DNA of 64,000 nucleotides from Acholoe squamosa (taxonomy: Eukaryota; Annelida; Polychaeta; Phyllodocida; Polynoidae): the NCBI GenBank assembly GCA_949317995.1, contig OX439042.1:20625174-20689173 (forward strand), written 5' to 3'. Below, one piece after another: positions 49,501 to 59,100 of this stretch (positions within the stretch are counted from its first letter, which is position 1; every line of letters starts with the position of its first letter). Under the pieces are notes generated by a model. That model was not told the origin of the DNA. It did not search any database and worked only from the letters and a program-made list of their open reading frames with translations. A program made the position numbers and the translations under genes.

Positions 49501-49721
49501 TTAGAGAAAATTTGTTATCCATTATTCAATTTTACTTGTTGAATATCGGAAATTATGAGAGATTATTCACATTTCCAACCTGTTTACTTCTTTCTTGTAG
49601 GTTCAGAGAAGACCTCGTCAAACTGAGCAAGACTATCCAAGAACGAAACCAATACAGACAGGAACTGTACAAATACAACTTCTTAGACCCTGAACTGGTG
49701 CCCAACTCTATAGCCATATAG
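24026..49721 (+). CDS. PLAT-domain lipoxygenase, 15 coding exons, 671 aa
   Basis: Exons: 24026-24514, 31365-31409, 44214-44342, 44744-44841, 45035-45167, 45385-45480, 45786-45882, 46772-46889, 47212-47304, 47523-47583, 47837-47942, 48183-48274, 48528-48701, 49105-49268, 49601-49721. All junctions are GT-AG and in phase. The enzyme should insert oxygen into polyunsaturated fatty acids using non-haem iron. Residues 1-120 form a PLAT/C2-like domain with NDFERG at 54-59 and Trp81, Trp91 and Trp114, expected to bind membranes. The catalytic domain has [12 protein letters not shown], then the iron ligands His361 and His366 (HLGFTH), His548 and Asn552 ([12 protein letters not shown]) and the C-terminal Ile671 (VPNSIAI). 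YPYRDDG is also conserved. Length is close to human ALOX5 (674 aa). Gly404, in INTRG, lies at the Coffa stereocontrol site, predicting R oxygenation. The start ATG has a strong Kozak context (CACCATGGG), and the protein begins MGNLCS, a possible acylation signal. The exact product cannot be read from sequence. Confidence 0.96.
25431..25530. repeat. Compound CA/TA/TG microsatellite
   Basis: (AC)n, then short (AT)n, (GT)n and a long (AT)n, giving a self-complementary stretch of about 100 bp. Confidence 0.95.
30685..30910 (+). repeat. ACATGG-rich dispersed repeat, copy 2
   Basis: Four to five tandem units of the type TTTTCTTAAAATCGACATGG plus GGACATGGA, bounded by CCCCTAAAATCGACATGG and CCCATGTCAAGGGCCCCTA. 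This is the fullest of three copies. Class unknown. Confidence 0.8.
32660..32880. repeat. G-rich tandem array, left
   Basis: Imperfect ~30-bp units resembling TTCATTTTGGGGTATTCGTA plus a GGGGG run. The same unit type returns in the same orientation at 34150-34310. Confidence 0.75.
33276..33554. repeat. Short inverted duplication
   Basis: 33276-33353 (CTGAACAGATCATCACTGCC... CAATGGCCTATGAGCAAGGT) recurs inverted at 33470-33554 with several substitutions. The spacer is about 115 bp. The apparent small frames on either strand are just this shared block. Confidence 0.8.
34150..34345. repeat. G-rich tandem array, right
   Basis: Units such as CACTTCATTTTAGGTTATTC plus CCGAGGGGGAGA match the left array. 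The end reads ACCCCCCTGGCCATAAA, the reverse of TTTATGGCTGGGGGG at about 32690. The two arrays may be the ends of one 1.7-kb element. Confidence 0.65.
35024..35301. repeat. CT/CTGT compound microsatellite
   Basis: TC dinucleotides with interspersed TGTC tetranucleotides for about 280 bp. Long open frames on both strands here are artefacts of the repeat. Confidence 0.97.
38040..39425 (+). repeat. Composite dispersed repeat, copy B, with inverted terminal arm
   Basis: 38040-39065 parallels copy A at 8017-9530, but without the nested MITE (single TTA at 38377-38379). From about 39065 the sequence turns back: 39065-39425 is the reverse complement of roughly 38210-38540 (AATATCCACTAAATGAGA, GAACGTTTTTGTTCCATTAG, CTGGCCTTCTAGAGCCAGG). 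The hairpin head is at 38664-38686. The long inverted arms suggest a foldback-like element or a tail-to-tail nested pair. Confidence 0.85.
40546..40587. repeat. (AT)n microsatellite at transposon edge
   Basis: About 21 AT units directly left of the inverted end at 40588. A shorter ATATAT run flanks the other end, suggesting insertion into AT-rich target sequence. Confidence 0.9.
40588..41554. mobile_element. Non-autonomous DNA transposon (967 bp)
   Basis: The ends GGGTCAGGTCGCCAGAAAG and CTTTCTGACGACCTGACCC are inverted copies with one mismatch. The interior has no credible transposase. It contains several copies of an ACGTCCGGTAC motif: one at about 40985, two as the perfect palindrome at 41151-41194, and a decayed one near 41365. 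Such repeated internal motifs could be protein-binding sites; that is inference. Confidence 0.85.
41151..41194. repeat. 44-bp perfect palindrome
   Basis: Each half reads TGATAAAAGTACCGGACGTT followed by AC, and the second half is its exact reverse complement. It lies near the middle of the transposon at 40588-41554. Confidence 0.97.
41567..41600. repeat. Short hairpin CCTAGC..GCTAGG
   Basis: CCTAGCGGGGTATATA pairs with TATATACCCAGCTAGG with a small mismatch. It is just outside the right end of the transposon. Confidence 0.8.
42107..42439. mobile_element. MITE with G-tract ends (333 bp)
   Basis: The ends GGGAGTGATCATTTTT and AAAAATGATCACTCCC are perfect inverted copies, continuing inward through ACAACAGGGG and a G run of more than ten. 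The interior repeats a TTGACCCCCCC plus GGTTGAAAAAAT type unit. It lies in lipoxygenase intron 2. Confidence 0.88.
46558..46735 (-). repeat. ACATGG-rich dispersed repeat, copy 3 (inverted)
   Basis: The reverse complement reads CTAAAATCGACATGGGCC, TTGGGCTTATTGACATGG and ATCAAGGGCCCC, matching copy 2. It lies in lipoxygenase intron 7 and ends just before the exon at 46772. Confidence 0.8.
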
Positions 49722-50421
49722 ACAACCCCCCAATTTGAAGATGTAATTACTTACAAGCAAGACTGTGTTCTAATTTAACCACTTTTTGATGATAATAATA
49801 TAACAAATAGTGAGTTATAAGTGCTAATCTGAGCAATCGCTAGGTGCAAGTACTGAGATAGTGACTTATAGAAAATAGGCAATATTTTCTTTTTAGCAGC
49901 GTTTATTTCAGATGTAATGAGTGATAGGTCATGATGAAACAGGTATTGTATATAGGCTTGTATGTGATTAATATGTTTTGTTGCATAGCTGGGGTATCTC
50001 TATTTGTGATTGAAGTTCCTGTCTTGCAGCTTTATGTACATGTGTATCATCAACTACGAGGACAGGAGATTTATCAAAAATATTCTGTCTAAAATATATC
50101 CTTATATCAGTGTATGCAACTCTAATATAATAATGGTAAGTGTTCGGCTAGCACTTAAATGTGCCTTGCACAAAGCTGTCAATGAACATATATATATATA
50201 TATTTTTTATAATGTCTATAGAGATATAATAGAAATCTGATGAAGTGTAACATGTAGATACCCATAGTTTCTGCTCGTCTAGTATGTAATGGATTACATA
50301 GATATACCAGTAGCCAGTATGTATACTATAGAAGGATATAAAACAATGAAAAGGAACTTAATGACAAGGTTTTTGATGTTTCTAACAGAAAAGGTGGTCG
50401 CATCATTAAATGAAATTTGTT
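49722..50421 (+). other. Lipoxygenase 3' flank / probable 3' UTR
   Basis: AT-rich sequence after the TAG at 49719-49721, without a further exon. I could not single out a confident poly(A) site. Confidence 0.4.
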
Positions 50422-50941
50422 TTAAAGGATAAGTCACCCCTATTTTCATTATATCCTTTTATGGTAGTATTTATGTTGAATCAAAAGATTCAGTCAGACC
50501 TTTTATAAAAGCTTCTATTGTAAGGGCAGGAGGGAGACATCTCTGATACAGAGTATGACGTCACAATAGACCAAATGCAGCTGGATGCAGACTTCACAGC
50601 ACTAAGTATTTACAAATAAATCCTGCTAATATGTGTATTTTGACAGTGGCTGCATATTTCATTTGGTTAATACTAATTCATAGCTTCACTGAGCTGTCCC
50701 ATTACATATATACAAAATTACACTTTACTTTTATCAAAAGAATTATGATTCTGCAAAAGCCTCTACAATTCACAATTTGGTGCATTTGGTCTCTAGTGAC
50801 GTCATAGAATGCACCAAAGAAGACTGTTGCCTGGTCTTATGACAGCAGATGAGCTCAGAACCGTATCAGAATCGTTTTTTTTTTCAATACAATGAGAATT
50901 AAAAGAAGTCATGTTGAAAATCGGGTTGCCTTTCCCTTTAA
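50422..50941. mobile_element. MITE with TTAAAGG ends
   Basis: The ends TTAAAGGATAAGTCACCCC and GGGTTGCCTTTCCCTTTAA are imperfect inverted copies, both opening with TTAA. The interior is non-coding. TTAA is the piggyBac target, but it may simply be part of the ends here. Confidence 0.7.
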
Positions 50942-51705
50942 GTACACGTGTATTATGGAAACAATAGAATACATATTATAATGCATGTACAAAGCTGCCT
51001 GATAACAATTTTATAGAGTCACTGTTATATCATGGTTGTGAACAGAAATTTACAGCATATATAACCACGAGTATAAAAGTATTACAACATTTGCAGGTGC
51101 TTCTTGATCATGCAAAATTGCCTTGTTATCAATTTTGCAAAATGCATAATCTACACTCGATTCTGATTCATTGTGTCTTTGACAGGATCTAATCAGCGCA
51201 TTGCAACGCCAGCTATCATGACATGAGTCTTATAATAACATTGGTAAATACGTGTTGTGTATAATAGTTATCGAGTGATGTACATAATTTTCTAGTACAA
51301 TGACATAACTACGTTACTAAAGGCATTTTATCATAGCCCCTGATGGAAAACTGTTGAAGTAAAACTGATCGTTTTATGGAGCCTGTCTTTTCTAGCCATT
51401 ATGTGTTCCGAAATGACTTATTTTTCTACTGAATGCGTTATGGCTGTGTATCTTTGATTTAGTTCTTCCTTGGTATCTCTGTTCAAATGATTCCGAAAAT
51501 GGTCTAGCCACATGGTCGGTCTTTGTTTCGTTTCCACAGCATTGAAAGATCAAGGTCTTTTCCGGGGGTCTTCTCAAAGACCCACAGTCTTGATAGCCTC
51601 GGTTATTGCCCTCTATATATATGTGAAATAATAAAAATCTGGGATAAAAGATAATGATAGGATGTGAACTGTTATGCAGAGTACATGTAATAGGTAATGG
51701 AACAT

Positions 51706-51880
51706 TACAGTGAAATCTCAATGTAAGGAGGACTAATACATTTGTACAAAGGACTACCTTATATGTACATTTTCCTTCTGATATACATTTAGAATTGCCT
51801 GTAAGGAACTTTACTTTCATGTAGCCGAGGGGAGAATTTGGCTGGCCCCATGGCCCTCCTTCTAACGGGATTTCACTGTA
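51706..51880. mobile_element. 175-bp TA-flanked MITE
   Basis: The ends TACAGTGAAATC and GATTTCACTGTA are perfect over 12 bp and looser further in (GTAAGGAGGA versus TCCTTCTAAC). Tc1/mariner-type origin is inferred from the TA boundaries. Confidence 0.75.
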
Positions 51881-52680
51881 CTAACAATCCTACTAAGACT
51901 GGTACTGATTTCACAGCTCATGTTATCATGGTACCATGTTTATGACTTATATGGTAAGACTTGTATTTGTGTGTTGAGGTGCCCTTCTCCTCACAGGCAA
52001 AATAGAGCCGCCCTAGAAATTCATGTCAATTTTTTATCAAAGAGAATCGCCGCTTAAAGCCCATTCCAAAATAAAGGGAAACAAGCTGATCTTCATTACT
52101 GAAAATATATAATAGTTTTCTGAATATGAAATCGAAAATACACTGATTGCCTTATCCCCTTTGTGACTTTTCTTCTGAAGTGCTAGCTATCAATTGATAG
52201 TCTTCCGCGAGTTACATGCTACACCTTTTATGGTTTAATAATAAATATAATTATCTAACTAGCCTGTGCAGAGTCATGTAAATAAAATAAATGAAAAACG
52301 GTATTCTTAGATGTGTTGCTCTGTGACCTAACGATTCACTCCTACAACTGTCAAGAGTTTTTGTCAGAATATATATGCATTAAACAAAGAATTTTCATGA
52401 AATAAATCTTGTTGATATAACACATGGTTTGCATTATTACCATGACAATATACACATTATAAATAAGAAAAACATTACTTTAGCTACCCCGCCAATTAAT
52501 AGGTTAGACATCAATCCAAAAGGGAGGGTACTTGAAAAATTCCCCCTAGCAATATGGGTGTGCGGTTGGACCATGCAGTGACAACCGTTGCCTGCTAGGG
52601 CAATCTTTTGTGGGGTTTCGTCAAATGCCTACCATTGCTGTGGCACTTTTGACAAAACAGTCATAGACTTGGCATATTAA

Positions 52681-52681
<1 letters not shown>
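51881..52681. other. No recognised feature
   Basis: AT-rich flank between a MITE and the microsatellite preceding the Gypsy element. It holds scattered AATAAA strings (for example near 52285 and 52400) that cannot be tied to a gene. Confidence 0.4.

Positions 52682-52734
<53 letters not shown>
52682..52734. repeat. (TA)n microsatellite
   Basis: About 26 TA units, 130 bp left of the Gypsy 5' LTR. Confidence 0.95.
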
Positions 52735-52736
<2 letters not shown>

Positions 52737-52865
52737 TGTTTGGGGAAATACTACAGATGAATCATCAATTCATTCATAGCATGTTCACGAAATTTGGGAA
52801 ACCGTAACGTAAATAGTGGCATTTTGCTGAAAGTTGACACTTATACTATAGACATTGCTGAAAAG

Positions 52866-53242
52866 TGTAGAGGTACACTTTACTAAACCATAGGAGTTGG
52901 GTACCGTCTGACGTGGCGGGTGAGTCGAGTCGTCGGACGTTCCTCAGGTTCCGGATAGGTGGCAGCACCGATCCGGGTCTGTGGGGACATCTGACGACGA
53001 ACACCTGGGTCCGTATATAAAGCCCAGGGCTCAGCCGCTACGTCAGAGGCCCTTCTGGCCTCCACACTATGTAAACCACTGTCTTTTAATATTAGCTGCC
53101 TCTTTGATATCATTCGGCAGCCGTGAGTGTGCATTAAGTAATAAACCTAACCGTTGGCATACACTTGGAATACTGTCTTACTCTTTCTTTCCGAACCGTA
53201 AGACCCGAACCCCCCAGGTCTGTAAGGCCACAAACCCTTACA
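52866..53242 (+). mobile_element. Gypsy 5' LTR
   Basis: It starts TGTAGAGG and ends CCTTACA, 377 bp, with TATATAA at 53014-53020 and AATAAA at 53140-53145, as expected for U3-R-U5. It is followed at once by a primer-binding-type sequence and the gag-pol frames. The related solo LTR at 1732-2065 shares its start, end and core blocks, which supports both boundaries. No matching 3' LTR is found before the window ends. Confidence 0.9.
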
Positions 53243-53243
53243 C

Positions 53244-53258
53244 TGGTGCCGTGACCAG
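53244..53258 (+). promoter_or_regulatory. Primer-binding site
   Basis: TGGTGCCGTGACCAG starts one base after the LTR's CA. It opens with TGG, the complement of a tRNA 3' CCA end. I cannot assign the tRNA. Confidence 0.7.
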
Positions 53259-53381
53259 TTAATTCTGGTGTATAGCCCGGACGTTATAACGTCCGAACGG
53301 CTAGTACATGGGTTAGACACCCTTAGGGAAGCTAACCCAGCAGGGCAATCACTTGCCCAAGAGAATGGAAATGGATCGCTA

Positions 53382-56165
53382 ATGCTCCAAGCCCATTCGG
53401 ACTCACAAGATGCGGAATCAGCATCTTGGAGAGATCCCGGACCCCACTATAATGATAGTGAAGAGAATCTGCCAGACTCTGTACGACGCGAACAGTCCAT
53501 ACAGAGACATAGTAACTTAATAGGCCAGCATTCAATTGTTGACGAATTATGTGATTCGATGTTCGAAGTCGGTGGTAGTACTAACCCAGAACATCCGGCA
53601 CCAATGCGAAAAAGGGTAACATTCGGAGAACTACCTTATAGGTTACCCAGGCCCGAATTACCAATATTAGATTATAGCGCTATAGATGGCGACTTAACCT
53701 ATGCGGTACCGGAAGGTGAAGAATTAAAACGACCGGATGTCCTGTTGTTGAATGAAACTTATGTAACTTTGAACGAGAATTTAAATACCTTGGTCAAAGC
53801 TAAGGATGAAGTATTGCATGAAAAACTTCAGATGGAAGAGGACCTAGCTGGCATGCGAAAGGAATTCGAAGCCAGAAGGAGCGAGTACATGAAAGAACTC
53901 GAGAATGAAGAACTAAAACTTCAATCTATGAGAGAATCATTCAATAAAGAATATGATAATAGGCACATTCGTATCCAAACATATATAGATACGAACGACC
54001 AACTAAACCTTGATAAGACAAAATTCGAATCCGAAATTCGCCATTATCAGGATGAGTTGGATAAATTGAAACTTCAGTGCAGTAAACAAGCTGAAGACAA
54101 TGAAACCATCCGGGTAGGCATCATAGCTTACAACAAACAACTGGAGGAGGATAGACAGAAACTCACAAATGAGCTTCAGGAATTGCAGGCCACTGCAATA
54201 ACTCTAGATAAATATGTAGAAGCAGCCCAGTTAACTATAGGTAATATAGACCCAGCTGTGGTATCTACAATGTTGGGAAAGACATCTAAAGATGCAACCC
54301 CAATTAGATACAGCCCATTCGTTGATGATGGGGCTGACAAGAATGTGGTATCCGGAATCTATAAGAAACCGGATAATGCTGCAGTGAATGGAACCGCATC
54401 GAAACCAGTAATTCCAATGCTGGATACGATAGGTCCGGCACCACCCATACCAGATTTGAGTCACAAAATCAAAGCGACTCACGATGGTGCTACAGGGAAT
54501 AATAATAATTCACCCGTGGCACAACCAAGAGCACCCGGACCAATGAGGCATATGTTGACACCACCTTCATATTTCCCCCAACCCGGCCACAGTACACCAG
54601 CAGTACCAAGATTACCGAATCCACCCGCAGGTTCTGGTAATGGTCCTACTGATGGACGTTTTCCGAGACCAAATCCACCACGAAACAATATTAATGGCGG
54701 TACGTATCAACCGAGAACATCGTCCTATGGATATAGAAATAATTATAATCCATCGGGAAGTGGCAATTATCAGAATGTTAATAGCTATAACCAGGGATGG
54801 AATCAAAATGATTCTTACCCTAGATACGCTTCTTCTGGAAACACCGGTCACAATAGTGGATGCCCTGGTGGTTCATCTGGAGGCTATAATAATAATGGTC
54901 CACCAGGAGGAAACCCTCCAGGCGGCCCAGGAGGATCCGGATTCGGAGGATCAGGATCAGGAGGAGATGGCAGGAAACCTAACAGGAGAACTTCTATGCC
55001 TGCAGGGATGAAAACCATCTTTGATAGAAGCCAATGTATACAAAACCTTGGCATTGACTGCTACCGAAAGGGAGCAGACGGCATGGAAGTCATGAACTGG
55101 AGCATGCGAGAAGCAGATAGACTACGCGGATGTAATAATCCGGCACGTAGGCAGGCACGGATACCCCCTCCATATGATTCTAATGATCCATGGAAGGACA
55201 GGTATCAAGCTTTTGTTGACGAAGTCAATTGTAGTGGCTGGACAAAAGAAGAAGCTCTGCCATATTTGATCTGTTGGTTAAATAAAGGCGGAAAAGTAGC
55301 CCTCAACCAATGGAGAGCAGCTTACGGAATATATGGTACCTATGATCAGTTGGTCGAATGTGCCGCATACCTTTTCGGATCAATCGTTAGAGAAGATCCG
55401 TGGGTAAGCTTCAAGAAGAGGACACAAAAACCTAAAGAATCACACAAAGTCTTTGGTTTGGAGCTACAGGACTTGCTTTCGAAAGCACGTCCAAATTGGG
55501 CTCATGATGATGATTGTTATCTACAAGAATTGTTTATACAATTCTACAGTGGATTGCGTGATCCGGATCACAAGCAAGTGGTCTGGGACTCTTGGAAAGA
55601 TGACACTTCCTTCAGTGATCTGTTCATAGCAATCGATGGACATGACATGAAGAAACGTTTGGTAGGTCTCGGACCTAATCCAATAAGAGCAGCTCCATTC
55701 CAATACGGAGGTACACCTGCTCCGGTATACGATACTTCCCAATTAGCTCCGGTTGAATCGAATGAAGTTGATGAGAAAGATGAATATGTCTCCGATGAAA
55801 ACGGAGATTATATTGGTTCAGTCCATGTAGCTGGAAAGTATTACCGACAAAAGCGGTATAGGAAAGTACATTCGAGAGGGAGAGGAGGATCTGTTGCTGG
55901 TAAAACAGCTTCCGGATCAACTCAACCTGGCAGTGTAGCCTCTACGGCGAACCCAACTGTAGCAGCCACTGTTGCTCCGACTAACATGATGGAAACATTA
56001 TTAGCCGGATTAACAGAAGCTCTAAAGAGACCGAGAGTTGACAAATCTCAGAGGAGATGTTTCAGATGCCAGAAACTGGGGCATTATGCTCCAGAATGTA
56101 TGGCTGAGAAACCTGTCCCTCGTAGACAGGAGAGTGTCTCTGGAGTAAGTACAGAGGAAAACTAA
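53382..56165 (+). CDS. Gypsy Gag-like protein
   Basis: The frame is open from before 53268, without an ATG until 53382, which I take as the likely start (about 927 aa). Domains in order: an acidic N-terminal segment; a long charged coiled coil, roughly residues 110-290; a Pro/Asn/Gly-rich linker with GGPGGSGFGGSGSGG; a conserved globular part that by position should be the capsid-like domain; a basic segment; and a CX2CX4HX4C zinc knuckle (CFRCQKLGHYAPEC) near the C-terminus. It should form the particle and bind element RNA. The extended N-terminal coiled coil is longer than in typical Gypsy Gag. It ends in TAA at 56163 and overlaps the open pol frame by about 40 nt. No internal stops or frameshifts are seen, so the copy looks young. 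Confidence 0.88.
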   Translation: MLQAHSDSQDAESASWRDPGPHYNDSEENLPDSVRREQSIQRHSNLIGQHSIVDELCDSMFEVGGSTNPEHPAPMRKRVTFGELPYRLPRPELPILDYSAIDGDLTYAVPEGEELKRPDVLLLNETYVTLNENLNTLVKAKDEVLHEKLQMEEDLAGMRKEFEARRSEYMKELENEELKLQSMRESFNKEYDNRHIRIQTYIDTNDQLNLDKTKFESEIRHYQDELDKLKLQCSKQAEDNETIRVGIIAYNKQLEEDRQKLTNELQELQATAITLDKYVEAAQLTIGNIDPAVVSTMLGKTSKDATPIRYSPFVDDGADKNVVSGIYKKPDNAAVNGTASKPVIPMLDTIGPAPPIPDLSHKIKATHDGATGNNNNSPVAQPRAPGPMRHMLTPPSYFPQPGHSTPAVPRLPNPPAGSGNGPTDGRFPRPNPPRNNINGGTYQPRTSSYGYRNNYNPSGSGNYQNVNSYNQGWNQNDSYPRYASSGNTGHNSGCPGGSSGGYNNNGPPGGNPPGGPGGSGFGGSGSGGDGRKPNRRTSMPAGMKTIFDRSQCIQNLGIDCYRKGADGMEVMNWSMREADRLRGCNNPARRQARIPPPYDSNDPWKDRYQAFVDEVNCSGWTKEEALPYLICWLNKGGKVALNQWRAAYGIYGTYDQLVECAAYLFGSIVREDPWVSFKKRTQKPKESHKVFGLELQDLLSKARPNWAHDDDCYLQELFIQFYSGLRDPDHKQVVWDSWKDDTSFSDLFIAIDGHDMKKRLVGLGPNPIRAAPFQYGGTPAPVYDTSQLAPVESNEVDEKDEYVSDENGDYIGSVHVAGKYYRQKRYRKVHSRGRGGSVAGKTASGSTQPGSVASTANPTVAATVAPTNMMETLLAGLTEALKRPRVDKSQRRCFRCQKLGHYAPECMAEKPVPRRQESVSGVSTEEN

Positions 56166-59100
56166 GGAGGGGTCTCCCGAGGGGCAAAGAAGGGGATCCC
56201 AGTGACAAATCTTGCCATGATATCACCATCCGTGATGATAGTTCGCATGAAGTAACAAGATCGCCTAACACCGAGGTGGTTGTAGACACCCGGAAGGTTA
56301 GGGAAGCTGATACAACAGGTGCTATGGGAGCACAGGGGAAACCCAATATCAGTAACGAGGCAGGCGGCTATTCGTTAGCCAAGGTCTGTGGTGCCCACCT
56401 GCCCCCGGGTCATCCTTGTCTGGAATTCTTGAAAGGATGTGGATTGACTCCTGGTGTGAAAAATGACGTTCCGATTGTCACGGACATGCCCTCTGTTCTA
56501 AACGGAAGGCGGTGGTATGTTTGCCTTACTGTTAACGGAAGGTCTGCCGAATTCCTTGTGGATACGGGAGCTAGCCACTCTTGTATCTCCAGGGGGTTCT
56601 ACGACCTTATACCGGATGAACATGATACTCTCAAATCGGGAGGAAGTGCTCAGACGGCCGACGGCAGTACCTTGCAAACGTATGGTAGAACTTGTGTGAG
56701 ACTACAGTTAGATGGTATACATGACTATGTCATGAGCGCCACCGTTGCGGATATAGCAGATGAGGGGATACTCGGGTTGGATTTCGCATCCCTGTATGGT
56801 GCTGTATTGGAACCCCAAACAGGAGTGTTGAGTGTGAGATACCCGTACCCCGTGAAGGTTAGATGTGCACTGAGACAAGTGAGCAGTATGGCTAGTGTGG
56901 CACACACTGTGCGAATCCCTCCGGGAGTAGCCTGTGATGTGCTTGTAAGAAGTGATCCTGCAATGCGTAACAAACCTGCAGTGATAGAACCGGATGTAGT
57001 TACTTTGTCAGGTATTGGATTAAATTCTGTAGACACGATAGTAGCGAATGCATCCTGGTCGGTAGTACCTGTCTCCAATACTGGAAACACTACTATCTAC
57101 TTGAAAAAGGGACAAGTTTTTGGAAATGTGACCCTTTCGGAAACTGTAACGGATAGTAAGCTAAGCTTACGAAAGGTAACAGGGGATGATGAAATTTCGG
57201 AAGACTTACTTAAGTTGTATGAAGAAACTTCATTAGAGGATCCGGAACACCGGAAAGAGTTCTATGATATGCTCTGTCAGTATCATACTGCCTTTGCCAA
57301 ACCTGGTGAAAAACTAGGTACAACAAATAAAGTATTACATAAAATAGATACTGGAGATGCCGAACCCTTTAAGATACCGTATAGACGGTTACCCTTAGCA
57401 AAAAAGAGAGTAGCTGAGGATGAAATAAATAAGATGTTGGAACAGGATGTAATAGTCCCTTCCAATAGTCCATGGAGTAGTCCTGTGTGTATGGTAACAA
57501 AAAAAGACGGTACTATCCGTTTCTGCATAGACTACAGGAAGTTGAATGGAATAACGAAAAAAAATTCGTATCCATTACCGAGAATAGATGAAACCATTGA
57601 CTCCTTAGGGGGAAACAGTTGGTTTTGTACCCTAGACTTGCAATCAGGCTACTGGCAAGTGGGAATGAACCCTCCAGATATGGAGAAAACTGCATTTTCG
57701 AGTCATATTGGATTATTCCAATATAATGTAATGCCGTTTGGACTGTGCAATGCACCTGCAACATTTGAAGCAATGATGGAAACAATTCTAAGTGATTTAT
57801 TGTGGAAAAGATGTCTTGTATATCTAGACGATGTCATTGTCTTCGGAAAAACATTCGAAGAATGTTCTAATAACCTGAAAATGGTACTAGAACGTATTAT
57901 TTCAAATGGTCTCAAATTGAAACCTAAGAAATGCCACATGTTTAGAAAGTCCATAAATTATTTGGGCCGCATCATCAGTGATGAAGGAATAAAAGCTGAT
58001 CCGGAAAAAATCGAATCAGTTACGAATTGGAATAGACCTAAAACACCCAAGGAAGTGAGGTCCTTTTTAGGATTCTGTTCCTATTACAGGGAATTTATTC
58101 CGAATTATTCTAGAGTCAGTTACCCATTACAAGCAATAGCTAACTGGACTCCAGGAAGTACCAAGGAAAAATTTCCTTGGACACATGAACAGGAAAACGC
58201 TTTTCAAAAGCTAAAAGACCTGTTCGCGAGTACTCCCGTATTGCAATATCCGAATGAGACGGATCATTTCATACTGGATACTGATGCTAGTAATGATAGC
58301 ATTGGTGCAGCTCTCTCGCAAGTCCAAAATGGGAGAGAAGTACCAATTGCCTTTGCCAGCAACACACTGAGCAAGACTCAGCGCAATTACTGCACAACCA
58401 AAAGAGAGTTGTTAGCAGTAGTCGTATATACCAAGAAGTTCAAACATTTTCTATGGGAAACGAACTTTACTTTGCGTACGGATCATTCCTCTTTAAGGTG
58501 GCTACTGAACTTCCGAGATGCTGAAGGCATGTTAGGCCGATGGCTAGCCCATTTATCCGAATATGGGCTTGAACATCAACAGATTCAGCATAGACCCGGA
58601 GTTAAGCATTTAAATGCTGATGCTTTGTCTCGAATACCAATCCGGAAATGTGATAATCCGGATTGTACTGATTGTGGAGCTCATAAGGCAGTGTTAGCAG
58701 GGATTCGAAGACCATTCGTACCCCTAGTTGCCAGTATACTGGATTGGTCTATGGATCACATACGACATTTCCAGGAAGCTGACTCGATAACTGCGCAGCT
58801 ACTGCAATTAGTACCAAAGGGTATACGTCCAGTTAGACCAGAGGTCTCTCTGGAAAATCGAGAAATGAGAAGGTTTCTTGCTCAATGGACCGAGCTTGAA
58901 GTCCGGAAAGGCGTGTTATACCGTTGGAAGCCATGTAATAATGGTGATAGAATCATGCAAGTGGTGATACCACATGCCATGAGACATGACATTATGTACT
59001 TCTGTCATGGACATCGGACCAGTGGTCATTTCGGAAGGAAACGCTCGCTAGCACGACTTTCCAAGAAATACTATTGGCCTGGCATGACACGGGACTTGCA

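Noticed and set aside
53268-53381. Gag start at 53268
   Set aside because: The codon there is GTG. I prefer the first in-frame ATG at 53382, though translation could begin upstream in this open frame.
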